Shown: positions 1 through 9,187, counted from the stretch's first letter. The stretch is DNA of 40,495 nt from Bacteroidales bacterium (GCA_900770215.1 CAAGJW010000032.1:1-40495), one strand, 5' to 3'. The notes: a model not told the origin generated them from the sequence alone. Translations and numbers: made by a program.

Positions 1-78
1 CTACTACAAGAAATCTCGCGAGTAATCCCGCGAGATTTTTTTTGCACATCAGCAAGACGGCTCTTTTCGGATGGTTAC
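1..78 (+). repeat. Left copy of terminal inverted repeat (probable IS end)
   Basis: These 78 bases reappear as the reverse complement at 40358-40436, identical except for one base in the poly-T run (7 T here after the stem's last AT, 8 in the other copy). Positions 2-25 read as the last codons of an ORF (Y-Y-K-K-S-R-E-stop), and the other copy shows the same ORF extending further. A terminator follows, then about 35 bp ending in GGTTAC. Beyond base 78 the two copies diverge at once. A sharp boundary after an ORF end plus terminator is what the end of an insertion sequence looks like. The element family is not recognised. Confidence 0.8.
11..43 (+). terminator. Intrinsic terminator of the repeat-borne ORF
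   Basis: A perfect 10-bp stem (AAATCTCGCG / CGCGAGATTT) with an 8-base loop is followed by a T run. The left arm overlaps the last codons and the stop of the repeat-borne ORF, so the hairpin ends that transcript. On the opposite strand it could also act on transcripts leaving the neighbouring membrane protein gene. Confidence 0.8.
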
Positions 79-461
79 CCTCCATAGATTGCGAGTGTGG
101 CTAATACCCATGAAAGGATGGAGGGTGAAATCGACAGATAGCTAGGCATCTTGTTGTAAAGCCTCATCGATTCCTTAAATCCCCAAATAAACCATATTGC
201 CCAGGTGTTTATCATGAGCCAGGCAATTATGGCAAAATTGTCGTGTTTAACTTTATCCATAAATAAGGATACAAAAAACACAGCTGGTGCTGCAATTACC
301 GGGATGGCCAGTAAGTAGGCAGTCCAAAAATACCATTTGGCTACGTTGTAGCGATGTGAAATCGTCTTTCCAATACAATATATTGCATACATTATGCCGG
401 CAACGACTATTGGTATCACCACATATTGGTATATGTTAAAGACTGTGTCTGCGATATTCAT
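75..461 (-). CDS. Small four-helix membrane protein, 3' end formed by the repeat
   Basis: Encodes 128 residues with four hydrophobic stretches, roughly residues 12-30, 43-65, 77-95 and 110-126, so it is probably an integral inner-membrane protein. No family is recognised and no catalytic motif is visible. The last codon before the stop (GGG, 78-80) spans the boundary of the left repeat, and the TAA stop (75-77) lies inside it. The native C-terminus has therefore probably been replaced by element sequence, just after the fourth hydrophobic segment. Whether this shortens the protein by a few residues or by a domain cannot be told here. It shares its strand with the desulfidase gene, whose stop is about 110 bp upstream. 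No promoter was identified between them. Confidence 0.6.
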   Translation of the reverse strand: MNIADTVFNIYQYVVIPIVVAGIMYAIYCIGKTISHRYNVAKWYFWTAYLLAIPVIAAPAVFFVSLFMDKVKHDNFAIIAWLMINTWAIWFIWGFKESMRLYNKMPSYLSISPSILSWVLATLAIYGG

Positions 462-571
462 CTTGCTTGGGGCTTCGGGTTGCTGTCTCCAAGTAGTCTA
501 CACTTTAGACATGTTCATTAATAGTCAGGAAAGGGACCACTTTTTGCCGATGTGTTAGGAGTAATTGGTTA

Positions 572-1864
572 TCAATACACGGCGCTCTTGTTGAGCATGA
601 TGTCGAGGATCACGTCGTCGGCAAGGGTCATGCCTGGGGTGCCCACCTTGGCGATGTTGTCGATGCATTGCTCGGGCGTAACATCGCATATGCCGTCGGT
701 GGGACGCAGGCGCACGTTGTTGATGGCCATGCGTGCGCACAGAAATGCAGCTGCCGTGGCCGATGCCTGCTTGAGCGCGCAGCCCACCTTGCCACCGTCG
801 CATATCATGCCTGAAATGGCACCTGTCATGTTGCGCACGGCCCATCCCATCTGCTGGTCGTTGCCCCCCATGAGCCAGGTCATCGACACGCTGGCAGCCG
901 TCGAGGCTGCTGCCACGCAGGTGCACATGGCCACCAGTTTGCCTATCTTGGCATTGATGTAGCTGTTGAGCAGGTCGCCCAGGGCCACAGCCTTGAGCAT
1001 CCTCTCGCGGCTCACCTTGCAGGCTTTGGCCATCTCCACAATGGGCACAATCATTGCCACCCCCTTGCTTCCCGAGCCAGCGCTGCTCATCACCGAGAGC
1101 GGGCAGCCGTTGAGCCTGGCCTCGATGGCACTCGACACCTTGAGCATGGTGCGCGTCATGAGACCGTCGCCCAGCACAGCGCTGCAGTCATGCTTGAGCA
1201 CGCGGGCAATGCCTATGCCGGCATCGTTGTTCATGCCATAGTCGGCCACCTTCTCATTCATGTCGATGCCGTTGCCCAGAAAGCTCAACTCGTCTTCGGT
1301 AGCCGTGTCGACCAGTTCGCGCATCTGCTTGATTGTCATTTTGGTGAGCTTGCCGAGCGCGGCATTCTCTTGTGTGGGAATTGCAGTGTCTTTACGCATC
1401 AGGTCCTCGCCGTTGCGCTGCACGAGCACAACATTGGTGTGGGCGCCGTTGATTACGGCGGTGCCTATGCCGTTGCTTGAAATCACATCGCAGCGCACGT
1501 AGATGCTGCGCTGGCTGCGGTCGATGGTGACGTCGACCTTGTGGTCTTCGACGATTTCAATTGCCTTCTGGGCATCTTCGGGAGTGAGGTCTTCGAGAAT
1601 CTGGAGCGACTTGTCGGGGTTGCCAATCACGGCACCAATCGCGAAGGCATAGTTCAGCCCTTTGCGGTCGAAGTGGGGTATCGAGACCGACATGCCGTTT
1701 TTATACACATTGGAGTTGACCACGCCCTTGATTTTGTTGATCTCGCCGCCAATGGCCTGCATGGCTGTTGCGGCTGCTATGGCAACACAGGCAGGCTCGG
1801 TGCACCCCAGTGCGGGTGCCATGTCGCGTTGCAGAAATGCAAGCATTTCGGTTTTGTTTAACAT
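572..1864 (-). CDS. cyuA: L-cysteine desulfidase family protein (UPF0597, CyuA/YhaM-like)
   Basis: The 430-residue protein matches the UPF0597/serine dehydratase alpha-like family in length and motifs: ALGCTEP near residue 19, a GSGSKG loop, and the C-terminal SGMICDGGKVGCALK segment. The E. coli relative (YhaM/CyuA) is an L-cysteine desulfidase that releases sulfide, ammonia and pyruvate. The conserved cysteines are thought to hold an Fe-S cluster, as in L-serine dehydratases. The protein has no signal peptide and should be cytosolic. A longer frame begins with TTG at 1933, but the family starts near the ATG at 1864 (MLNKTEM), and the extra residues are not family-like. It is divergent from dnaG. 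Substrate is inferred from family only; a general amino-acid lyase role is possible. Confidence 0.85.
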   Translation of the reverse strand: MLNKTEMLAFLQRDMAPALGCTEPACVAIAAATAMQAIGGEINKIKGVVNSNVYKNGMSVSIPHFDRKGLNYAFAIGAVIGNPDKSLQILEDLTPEDAQKAIEIVEDHKVDVTIDRSQRSIYVRCDVISSNGIGTAVINGAHTNVVLVQRNGEDLMRKDTAIPTQENAALGKLTKMTIKQMRELVDTATEDELSFLGNGIDMNEKVADYGMNNDAGIGIARVLKHDCSAVLGDGLMTRTMLKVSSAIEARLNGCPLSVMSSAGSGSKGVAMIVPIVEMAKACKVSRERMLKAVALGDLLNSYINAKIGKLVAMCTCVAAASTAASVSMTWLMGGNDQQMGWAVRNMTGAISGMICDGGKVGCALKQASATAAAFLCARMAINNVRLRPTDGICDVTPEQCIDNIAKVGTPGMTLADDVILDIMLNKSAVY

Positions 1865-1975
1865 AGTCGTTAGTCGTTTTAGAGATAAATTGTTTCCACA
1901 GGTAAAAGTAAGAATAAAAACCCAGTTGGCCAAACAAATTGCCTGTTAATTGATTGGGTGAGCCAAATATTAAAT

Positions 1976-2007
1976 TTTGCCAGTGTATATAAAATGTAGT
2001 AACTTTG
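1976..2007 (+). promoter_or_regulatory. Bacteroidetes-type promoter of dnaG
   Basis: TTTG at 1976-1979 and TAACTTTG at 2000-2007, separated by 20 bp, fit the Bacteroidetes sigma-ABfr consensus (TTTG, 19-21 bp, TAnnTTTG). Only 19 bases lie between the -7 box and the dnaG ATG, so the leader would be very short. Confidence 0.8.
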
Positions 2008-2026
2008 CTATTGGCAAAATTCAGTC

Positions 2027-4183
2027 ATGATTGATAGAGCAACAGTCGATAAGATACTTGATGCGGCCGACATCGTCGATGTCGTCTCCGATTTTGTCAC
2101 GCTCAAGAAGCGCGGGCAGAACTATATAGGACTGTGCCCGTTTCACAACGACAATCACCCGTCGTTCTACGTGTCGCCGGCAAAGGGCATATGCAAGTGC
2201 TTTGCTTGTGGCAAGGGCGGCAGTGCTGTCAACTTCATCATGGAGCACGAGCAGCTCACCTATCCCGAGGCTTTGAGATACCTGGCCAGGAAGTTCAATA
2301 TCGAGATCCACGAGAAAGAGCTCACCGATGAGGAGCGGGAAGAGCAGACCGAGCGGGAGTCGATGTTGCTCATCAACGAGTTTGCAATGCAGTTTTTTGA
2401 AAACCAGCTTCACAACACGACCAGTGGACAGGAGATAGGCATGACCTACTTCAGAGAGCGGGCCTTCAGCGATGAGTCGATACGGGAGTTTCACTTGGGC
2501 TACTCGCCCGAGGACCGTGCTGCATTGTTCAATGCGGCCACAAAGGCTGGCTATAACAAGAAATTGCTGTTTGAGACCGGCTTGTGCATCGACGACAACC
2601 GCGGCGGCGGCTACGACCGCTTTCGCGGGCGTGTGATGTTTCCTATCTTCAATATCGCCGGAAAGGTGATAGGCTTCGGAGGCCGAACACTGAAAAACGA
2701 CCCCGCAAAATATGTAAATTCACCCGAGTCGATCATCTACAACAAGCGCAACGAGCTCTACGGCCTTTTTCAGGCCAAGCGTGAAATCATCAAGCAGGAC
2801 AAGTGCTTCATCGTCGAGGGCTATGCCGATGTGATACAGATGCACCAGGCTGGTTTTAAAAATGTGATTGCCTCGTCGGGCACTGCCTTGACCGAGGGCC
2901 ACATTCACAAGATACGCCGTTTCACCCGCAATGTTACCGAGCTTTTCGACGGCGATGCAGCAGGTGTGCATGCCGCATTGCGTGGCGTCGACATGCTATT
3001 GCACAACGGGTTGAACATCAAGGTGCTGCTCCTGCCCGAGCCAGAGGATCCCGACAGCTTTGCACGCGCTCACAGTCATAGCGAAATCCAGCACTACATC
3101 GATCAAAACGAGACCGACTTCATAAGGTTTAAAATCAGCATCCTGCTCAAGGATAGTGACAACGACCCCATAAAGCGTGCTGCAGCCATAGGCGACATTG
3201 TGAAATCGATTGCAGTGATCCCCGATGAGATCACGCGAGCCGTGTATGCCAAGGAGTGTTCCTCTACTTTGGGCATCGATGAGGAAGTGATTTTGAGTCA
3301 AATTCAGAAGGACATCTTCGGCAGGCGGCAAGAAGAATGGAAGCAGGAGCAACGCGACAAGCGCAAGCGTGGTGAGCAGCAGCCTTCTACTCCAGCTCAA
3401 GTTCCTCCTGGCGCGGGAGAAGGGCGCCAAAGGTCAAGCGACTTGCCAGCAGCTCACTTGCGCCCCTATGAGTTTGATGTGATAAGATATGTTGCCAAGT
3501 ATGGCATGTGCTACTTGTGCGAGACCAATTACGACGACGGCACTTCGCGCCCCACTACTGTGGTGGAGTATATCAACAATGAGCTCACTGTCGACAAAAT
3601 CCAGTTTTCAGATCCCGTATTCGACAAGATTTTTTCATTATCGCTTAGCAATCTTGAGCCTTTTTATTCGGCTCTGGCTCTTTTCAAAGACGATATCGAT
3701 CAAGAGCGAAGACGCCTCTTGCAGGAAGGCGCCAGCCACATCAGGGCCGAGATCGATGGAACGCCCGAGAGCATAGAAGACAAGGAACGCCAACTTGTAG
3801 CAAAGATAGAGCAAGGCTTGCAGGCCAGAATAGTGCAATTCCGTAAAGCGTATTTAGAAAAACGCCTGTGCTCCGATCCCGATGAGACGGTGAGAGCTGT
3901 TTCGCTCGACCTGGTGAGCGAGAAACACCAGTTGAGCAAGATCCACACTCAATTTGCAACCATCACGTCGGAATACGACAAGCTGCTCACATTGATACCC
4001 GAAGCCCTCTACAACTGGAAAAACGCCATTGTGTCGCTCGAGTTCAAGTCGATTCAGGGAAAATTGCGCACGGCCAGCCCCGAGGAGCAATTGCGACTGC
4101 TTGAGAGGCAACAGCAGCTCAACGTGATGCGCCGTGAACTGTCGAAATTGACGGGCGAACGAGTGGTGAACCCTCTTGTGTGA
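2027..4183 (+). CDS. dnaG: DNA primase DnaG
   Basis: Makes RNA primers at replication forks. The 718-residue protein opens with a CHC2 zinc-binding domain (C37, H40, C58, C61). The DnaG catalytic core follows, and then the TOPRIM fold with the EGYAD motif near residue 264 and the FDGDAAG metal-binding motif near 305. The C-terminal third is long and charged; it would carry the DnaB-binding helicase-interaction region. The protein is longer than the roughly 580 residues of E. coli DnaG, and extended C-terminal regions occur in Bacteroidetes primases. A strong promoter with a very short leader lies directly upstream. It is monocistronic in appearance, with a 120-bp AT-rich gap before the next gene. 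Confidence 0.97.
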   Translation: MIDRATVDKILDAADIVDVVSDFVTLKKRGQNYIGLCPFHNDNHPSFYVSPAKGICKCFACGKGGSAVNFIMEHEQLTYPEALRYLARKFNIEIHEKELTDEEREEQTERESMLLINEFAMQFFENQLHNTTSGQEIGMTYFRERAFSDESIREFHLGYSPEDRAALFNAATKAGYNKKLLFETGLCIDDNRGGGYDRFRGRVMFPIFNIAGKVIGFGGRTLKNDPAKYVNSPESIIYNKRNELYGLFQAKREIIKQDKCFIVEGYADVIQMHQAGFKNVIASSGTALTEGHIHKIRRFTRNVTELFDGDAAGVHAALRGVDMLLHNGLNIKVLLLPEPEDPDSFARAHSHSEIQHYIDQNETDFIRFKISILLKDSDNDPIKRAAAIGDIVKSIAVIPDEITRAVYAKECSSTLGIDEEVILSQIQKDIFGRRQEEWKQEQRDKRKRGEQQPSTPAQVPPGAGEGRQRSSDLPAAHLRPYEFDVIRYVAKYGMCYLCETNYDDGTSRPTTVVEYINNELTVDKIQFSDPVFDKIFSLSLSNLEPFYSALALFKDDIDQERRRLLQEGASHIRAEIDGTPESIEDKERQLVAKIEQGLQARIVQFRKAYLEKRLCSDPDETVRAVSLDLVSEKHQLSKIHTQFATITSEYDKLLTLIPEALYNWKNAIVSLEFKSIQGKLRTASPEEQLRLLERQQQLNVMRRELSKLTGERVVNPLV

Positions 4184-4227
4184 CACATTATTGCTCATGA
4201 CAGCCTCATATATTAAATTTTTCTTTG

Positions 4228-4235
4228 TATTTTTG
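4228..4235 (+). promoter_or_regulatory. Candidate -7 box (TATTTTTG) before the LysM gene
   Basis: TATTTTTG fits TAnnTTTG and lies 70 bases before the ATG at 4306. No convincing TTTG/TTG -33 element lies about 20 bp upstream, so support is limited to the -7 box and the AT-rich context. Confidence 0.45.
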
Positions 4236-4305
4236 CAATATTATAGTGCAATGATAATTGAGAAAGCAGTAACTTTAATAGAAACACAATAATATAAGAT
4301 TATAT

Positions 4306-6282
4306 ATGAATACTCGACATCTTTTTCTACTTGTCATGCTCTGTCTCGCTGGCCTCGTGTCGACTGCGGCCGGGCTCAGGCTTCCTGTAAAAAAAATTGC
4401 AGGAGAATCCTATTACTACTACAAAGTGGGAGGGAACGAGACAGTCGATGCCATTGCAAAAAAAATAGGCGTTTCAGCTCAAGATATCATCAAGTTCAAT
4501 CCTTCGGCCGCACAGGGGGTGACCAAAAAGCAGTTGCTCTTTTTCCCGGTTGAGGCCTACAAAACCGATGCTTCTCCTGCCAGCCACAATGTGGCAGTGA
4601 CTCCTGAGGTGGTGAAACACATCGTGAAGAAAAGCGAAACACTCTATGGCATTGCAAAGCTCTACGACATGAGTGTAGATGAGCTCGTGGCCGCCAACCC
4701 CAGCTCCGACAATGGCGTGAGCGAGGGCGACGTGCTCATCATCCCCCAGTCGGGCACTCGGGGTGGCGGCTCTGGCATGATTTATCACACCATTCAACCA
4801 GGCGAGTCGATGTATAGCGTGTCAAAGCAGTACAATACCACTATCGAAGCGTTGCTTGAACTCAACCCCGGCATTTATCCCAACAATTTCATCGTGGGCG
4901 ACGTGATAAAGATCAAGCCCAACTCTGCACAGAAGATTGAACTCAAGAAAAATATCAAGCAGTTCTACACCCATACCGTTAAGAATGGCGACACCTACCA
5001 GAAGCTTTCGGCAGCCTACAAGGTCCCTGTCGAAGAATTGATGGCTGCCAATCCTGGCCAGAAGCGGCTAAAGAAAGGCAAGGTGATATATATACCCTGT
5101 AAAGGAACCGAAATTGCCCGTGTAAATTCCAGCAAAGCAACTGTGCAAGAGCTGGAACAGACCTATGCCGGCAAAATGGGACAGGTTTACAAAGACGTGC
5201 ACAACTTGAAAAGCGACGGCGACATCAACATTGCCATCGTGCTGCCTTTCCAGTTGCAGAAGAGTGAAAGACCGCGCCAAGCCGATCTCTATACCGATTT
5301 CTACAAGGGATTTCTGCTGGCTGTCGACAGCCTGGGCAACAAGGTGGGCAAGAAGGTGAACGTAGACGTGTATGACACGCAGCACAACCTCAATGTCACC
5401 GACAGTCTCCTGGCACTCGACAAGATGAAGAAAATGGACATCTTGATTGCACCTGGCGAGCCCAAGCAGCTGCAGCGGTGCAACGACTTCGGGAAAAAGC
5501 ACGGAGTGACTATCGTGAATTGCTTCTCGCCTAAAAACGATGACTATACCGACAATCCACGTGTGCTCCAGGTCAACAGCCCTACCACCTACATGACTGC
5601 GGCTGTGAATGACTGGATCGATGCTAAATTTAAGGATTATAATGTGATTTTCCTTGACGACCCTGCCAATACTGAGGACAAAGACATCTATACCAATATC
5701 AAGGAGCACATCACCGAAAGCCGCAGGCACTATCAGGTGGTGTCGGTAGTCAATGTGCTCGACTATGCCACGTTGAGCGACTACCTCGACCCGGGAAGCA
5801 GCTACCTCTTTATTCCCACCTCGGGAAGTAGAAATTTCTTGCCGAAGATAGCACCTGCCTTGAAGCAAGTGAAATTGAAACGCTTCGACTGCGAAATTTC
5901 GATGCTGGGCTTCCCTCAATATTTCAACTATCTAAAAGATTACAAGGCGACGTTCCAAACGATTGACACTTATTTGTTTTCACGCTTTTTTATTGCCAAC
6001 GAGAACAGGGCCCGCCGCATAGAAAGCCAATTCAGCCACAAGTTTGGCGGCACGATGATCAACACCACTCCTTGCATGGGGCTCATGGGTTTTGACGTGG
6101 GGGCCTACTTGTTGACAAGTCTTGGCAAGAGCGACGAGATCAACAGCCACACGCCGCTCTACGACGGCATACAGATGGACTTCGACCTGAAGCGAGTGAG
6201 CAACTGGGGAGGACTGGTGAATCGTTGTGTAGAGCTGGTGCACCTGTATGGCACAAGCATGAAAGAGACTATTATAAAATGA
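4306..6282 (+). CDS. Four-LysM protein with C-terminal periplasmic-binding-like domain
   Basis: A 658-residue exported protein. A signal peptide spans residues 1 to about 23. Four LysM repeats follow at about 37-81, 103-147, 159-204 and 221-264, each with the N-P turn before a G-D/K-hydrophobic strand. LysM domains bind the glycan strands of peptidoglycan. Residues from about 308 to 650 resemble the type I periplasmic-binding fold of branched-chain amino acid ABC receptors (opening NIAIVLPFQLQ, with a YKGFLLAVDSL helix). No permease or ATPase gene is nearby, so uptake is unlikely. A cell-wall-anchored sensor or scaffold is more plausible, but the ligand is unknown. Its stop overlaps the start of the beta-barrel gene (ATGA), so the two products are probably made together and may bridge peptidoglycan and outer membrane. 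Confidence 0.85.
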   Translation: MNTRHLFLLVMLCLAGLVSTAAGLRLPVKKIAGESYYYYKVGGNETVDAIAKKIGVSAQDIIKFNPSAAQGVTKKQLLFFPVEAYKTDASPASHNVAVTPEVVKHIVKKSETLYGIAKLYDMSVDELVAANPSSDNGVSEGDVLIIPQSGTRGGGSGMIYHTIQPGESMYSVSKQYNTTIEALLELNPGIYPNNFIVGDVIKIKPNSAQKIELKKNIKQFYTHTVKNGDTYQKLSAAYKVPVEELMAANPGQKRLKKGKVIYIPCKGTEIARVNSSKATVQELEQTYAGKMGQVYKDVHNLKSDGDINIAIVLPFQLQKSERPRQADLYTDFYKGFLLAVDSLGNKVGKKVNVDVYDTQHNLNVTDSLLALDKMKKMDILIAPGEPKQLQRCNDFGKKHGVTIVNCFSPKNDDYTDNPRVLQVNSPTTYMTAAVNDWIDAKFKDYNVIFLDDPANTEDKDIYTNIKEHITESRRHYQVVSVVNVLDYATLSDYLDPGSSYLFIPTSGSRNFLPKIAPALKQVKLKRFDCEISMLGFPQYFNYLKDYKATFQTIDTYLFSRFFIANENRARRIESQFSHKFGGTMINTTPCMGLMGFDVGAYLLTSLGKSDEINSHTPLYDGIQMDFDLKRVSNWGGLVNRCVELVHLYGTSMKETIIK

Positions 6283-6965
6283 TGAGGAAGATATTCATAT
6301 TGCTGCTTGCCCTGTTAGGTTGCATGCAGGCGGCAACGGCCCAAAACCACTACGAGGGCAACATCTCGATAGGCGGCCAGGCTGGTGCTACCTTTTCGCG
6401 GGTGAATTTCAGTCCGAGCGTGCCCCAGTCGTTACAGTCGGGTATAGTAGTGGGAGGAGCGTTTCGCTATGTAGAGGAGAAACACTTCGGCCTCATTGCC
6501 GAGCTCAATGTGGAGCAACGCGGGTGGAAAGAGAAGTTTGACGGTTACGACTACGCCTATCAGCGTCGTTTTACCTATATACAACTGCCAGTGCTCACGC
6601 ATGTGTATTTCGGCAGCAACAAGATACATGGTTTTTTCAATGCCGGTCCCGAGATAGGCTACATGATAGCCTCGTCGGTCAAGTCAAATTTCGATTATGA
6701 CAATGTCGGGTCGGTAGAGGGCTTCCCGTCGACCAACCGCAATGTCGACCAGTACAGGCTCAAGGTGAAAAATCATCTTGACTACGGCATCTCGGCAGGA
6801 CTTGGTCTTGAATGGTTTCAGAGCCACAAGCAGTCGTTCAGGCTTGAGGGCAGGTTCTACTACGGGCTGGGCGATGTGTTCAGCAATCACAAGACCGATC
6901 CCTTCTCGGCCAGCAACAGCATGATGGTGATGGTGACACTCGGCTATTTCTACCGCATCAAGTAA
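6279..6965 (+). CDS. Outer membrane beta-barrel protein (PorT/OMP_b-brl_2-like)
   Basis: The 228-residue product has a clear signal peptide (about residues 1-22, ending AATAQ) and alternating amphipathic strands rich in G, Y and F. It ends in YFYRIK, an aromatic-rich last strand typical of small outer-membrane barrels of the porin-like OMP_b-brl_2 group. The start is taken at the ATG at 6279, which overlaps the upstream stop in ATGATG; the second ATG at 6282 is equally possible. A longer frame from 6225 would add a non-signal-like leader. Overlap with the LysM gene implies translational coupling and a shared envelope role. It probably does not transport a specific substrate; the function is unknown. 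A hairpin terminator follows. Confidence 0.8.
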   Translation: MMRKIFILLLALLGCMQAATAQNHYEGNISIGGQAGATFSRVNFSPSVPQSLQSGIVVGGAFRYVEEKHFGLIAELNVEQRGWKEKFDGYDYAYQRRFTYIQLPVLTHVYFGSNKIHGFFNAGPEIGYMIASSVKSNFDYDNVGSVEGFPSTNRNVDQYRLKVKNHLDYGISAGLGLEWFQSHKQSFRLEGRFYYGLGDVFSNHKTDPFSASNSMMVMVTLGYFYRIK

Positions 6966-6998
6966 AACGGCACACAACACATTAGAACTGACACTATG

Positions 6999-7028
6999 AT
7001 ATGCCTGCCCCCACGGCGGGCATATTTT
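6999..7028 (+). terminator. Probable terminator after the LysM/beta-barrel pair
   Basis: An 11-bp stem (6999-7009 with 7015-7025, one G-U pair) and a 5-base loop are followed by a short T-rich run. The gap from here to dnaK (7029-7169) holds no visible gene. No CIRCE heat-shock inverted repeat is seen in it, and no convincing TAnnTTTG box was found. Confidence 0.65.
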
Positions 7029-7169
7029 GTTGGTGTCAATATGTCAGTTTCGGGCTGCCTGCTTGCCTGGCCCTCTTTTGGCACGACCTTTGCCAATCAG
7101 TGGGTGTCGAAGCCGCAAGGCCCCGATTAAACAAAATTGATTAATAACAAATAAATAATATAAGAAATT

Positions 7170-9107
7170 ATGGGAAAGATAATTGGTATTGACCTCGGTA
7201 CTACTAACAGCTGTGTAGCAGTGCTTGAAGGAAAAAATCCGGTAGTGATACCGAACAGTGAAGGCCGCAACACTACGCCTTCGGTTGTGGGTTTTGTCGA
7301 TGGTGGCGAGCGCAAGGTGGGTGATCCCGCAAAGCGCCAGGCTATCACCAATCCAACGCGAACTGTATACTCGATCAAGCGTTTCATGGGCGAGCCTTAT
7401 AGCAAGGTGGGCCAGGAAATCAAGCGAGTTCCTTATAAAGTGGTCGACAATGGCAACGATCAGCCTCGTGTGGAAATTGACGGCCGTCAATACACTCCGC
7501 AAGAGATTTCGGCCATGATTCTTCAAAAAATGAAGAAGACTGCCGAGGATTATCTCGGGCAGACGGTTGACAAGGCTGTCATCACAGTTCCTGCCTATTT
7601 CGACGACTCTCAGCGCAAGGCAACCAAGGAGGCTGGTGAAATCGCAGGCCTCAAGGTTGAGCGCATTGTCAACGAGCCTACGGCTGCAGCTCTTGCCTAT
7701 GGTCTTGACAAGGGTACCGACGACAAGAATATCGCAGTGTTTGACCTGGGTGGCGGCACGTTTGATATCTCAATCCTCAACATGGGCGACGGCGTGGTCG
7801 AGGTGAAGGCCACCAATGGTGACACCCACTTGGGTGGTGATGATTTTGACCAGCGCATCATCAACTGGCTTGCCGATGATTTCCAGAAAGAGGAGGGCAC
7901 CGACCTGCGCAAGGACCCGATGGCCCTGCAGCGACTCAAGGAAGCTGCCGAGAAGGCCAAGATTGAGCTCTCAAGTTCGACCAGCACCGAAATCAACCTG
8001 CCTTACATCACAGTGGTCGACAACACGCCAAAGCACCTGGTCAAGACGCTGACCCGTGCCAAGTTTGAGCAATTGTGCGACGACTTGATCCAAAAGACCA
8101 TTGAGCCTTGCCGCAAGGCACTGGCCGATGCCAACCTCTCGACAAGCGATATCGACGAGGTGATCCTCGTGGGTGGTTCGACCCGTATACCGGCAGTACA
8201 GGAGATTGTCAAGAAATTCTTTGGCAAGGAGCCCTCCAAGGGTGTGAATCCTGACGAGGTCGTTGCCGTGGGCGCTGCAATACAAGGCGGTGTGGTCACT
8301 GGCGAGGTCAAAGATGTGTTGCTGCTCGATGTGGTGCCGCTGAGCGTGGGTATCGAGACACTGGGTGGCGTGATGACAAAGCTTATCGATGCCAACACCA
8401 CCATTCCTACCCGCAAGAGCCAGGTCTTCTCTACGGCAGTCGACAACCAGCCTTCGGTCGAGATTCATGTGCTGCAGGGCGAGCGTCCGCTTGCCAAAGA
8501 TTGCAAGACGCTGGGCAAGTTCCATCTCGATGGCATTGCACCTGCTCCGCGTGGCGTGCCACAGATCGAAGTCTCGTTTGAGGTTGATGCCAACGGCATC
8601 ATGAATGTGAAGGCTGTGGATAAGGCTACCAACAAGGAGCAAAGCATCCGCATTGAGGCATCGAGCGGCTTGAGCGACGATGAAATCAAGAGGATGAAGG
8701 ACGAGGCAGCTGCCAACGCCGAGGCCGATAAGAAGGAAAAAGAGCGCATCGACAAGATCAACGAGGCCGACGCTATGATTTTCCAGACCGAAAAGACGCT
8801 CAAAGAAGCTGGCGACAAGCTTCCGGCCGACAAGAAGAGCGAGATCGAGGCTGCTCTCAACAAGCTGAAAGATGCCCACAAGAGCCAAGACATAGCTGCT
8901 ATCGATGCTGCCATGAAGGAGCTGCAAGACAAGTTCGCCCAGATGTATCAGCAAGCTGGCGGCCAGCCCGGGGCCAATCCGGGCGCAGGATTCCAGGGTG
9001 GCAACCCTGGCGCAGGCTCCAATGCCGGTGGCACAGCTGGAAATGGCGGCAGCAGCAATGGCAATAGCCAGAACGGCGCCGAGGACGTCCCCTATGAAGA
9101 GGTGTAA
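7170..9107 (+). CDS. dnaK: Chaperone DnaK (Hsp70)
   Basis: ATP-dependent Hsp70 chaperone that folds and protects cytosolic proteins with DnaJ and GrpE, neither of which is in this window. The 645-residue sequence shows the actin-like ATPase signatures: IGIDLGTTNS at the N-terminus, the FDLGGGTFDISI phosphate loop near 190-200, and ILVGGSTRIP near 332. The hydrophobic interdomain linker (DVLLLDVVPLS) is followed by the substrate-binding beta domain, a helical lid, and a G/N/A-rich disordered tail ending in the acidic EDVPYEEV. Length and tail are typical for Bacteroidetes. It stands alone, between a terminator upstream and another downstream, and its promoter could not be identified. Heat-shock control is expected from the family but not shown by sequence. 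Confidence 0.98.
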   Translation: MGKIIGIDLGTTNSCVAVLEGKNPVVIPNSEGRNTTPSVVGFVDGGERKVGDPAKRQAITNPTRTVYSIKRFMGEPYSKVGQEIKRVPYKVVDNGNDQPRVEIDGRQYTPQEISAMILQKMKKTAEDYLGQTVDKAVITVPAYFDDSQRKATKEAGEIAGLKVERIVNEPTAAALAYGLDKGTDDKNIAVFDLGGGTFDISILNMGDGVVEVKATNGDTHLGGDDFDQRIINWLADDFQKEEGTDLRKDPMALQRLKEAAEKAKIELSSSTSTEINLPYITVVDNTPKHLVKTLTRAKFEQLCDDLIQKTIEPCRKALADANLSTSDIDEVILVGGSTRIPAVQEIVKKFFGKEPSKGVNPDEVVAVGAAIQGGVVTGEVKDVLLLDVVPLSVGIETLGGVMTKLIDANTTIPTRKSQVFSTAVDNQPSVEIHVLQGERPLAKDCKTLGKFHLDGIAPAPRGVPQIEVSFEVDANGIMNVKAVDKATNKEQSIRIEASSGLSDDEIKRMKDEAAANAEADKKEKERIDKINEADAMIFQTEKTLKEAGDKLPADKKSEIEAALNKLKDAHKSQDIAAIDAAMKELQDKFAQMYQQAGGQPGANPGAGFQGGNPGAGSNAGGTAGNGGSSNGNSQNGAEDVPYEEV

Positions 9108-9145
9108 ATGACAAGATAACTAATTGTCAACCCACATATCTTAAT

Positions 9146-9187
9146 AATCCCGACACATGCATGCAACATGTGCCGGGATTTTTTTTT
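9146..9187 (+). terminator. dnaK terminator
   Basis: A 14-bp stem (AATCCCGACACATG with CATGTGCCGGGATT, one A-C mismatch) and a 7-base loop are followed by nine T. It begins about 38 bases after the dnaK stop. Confidence 0.9.

Noticed and set aside
1865..1933. N-terminal extension of the desulfidase from a TTG at 1933
   Set aside because: Family members begin near the internal ATG at 1864, and the added residues do not resemble the family.
7029..7169. CIRCE or other heat-shock operator before dnaK
   Set aside because: The TTAGCACTC/GAGTGCTAA inverted repeat was looked for and is absent, and no other clear operator symmetry was seen.
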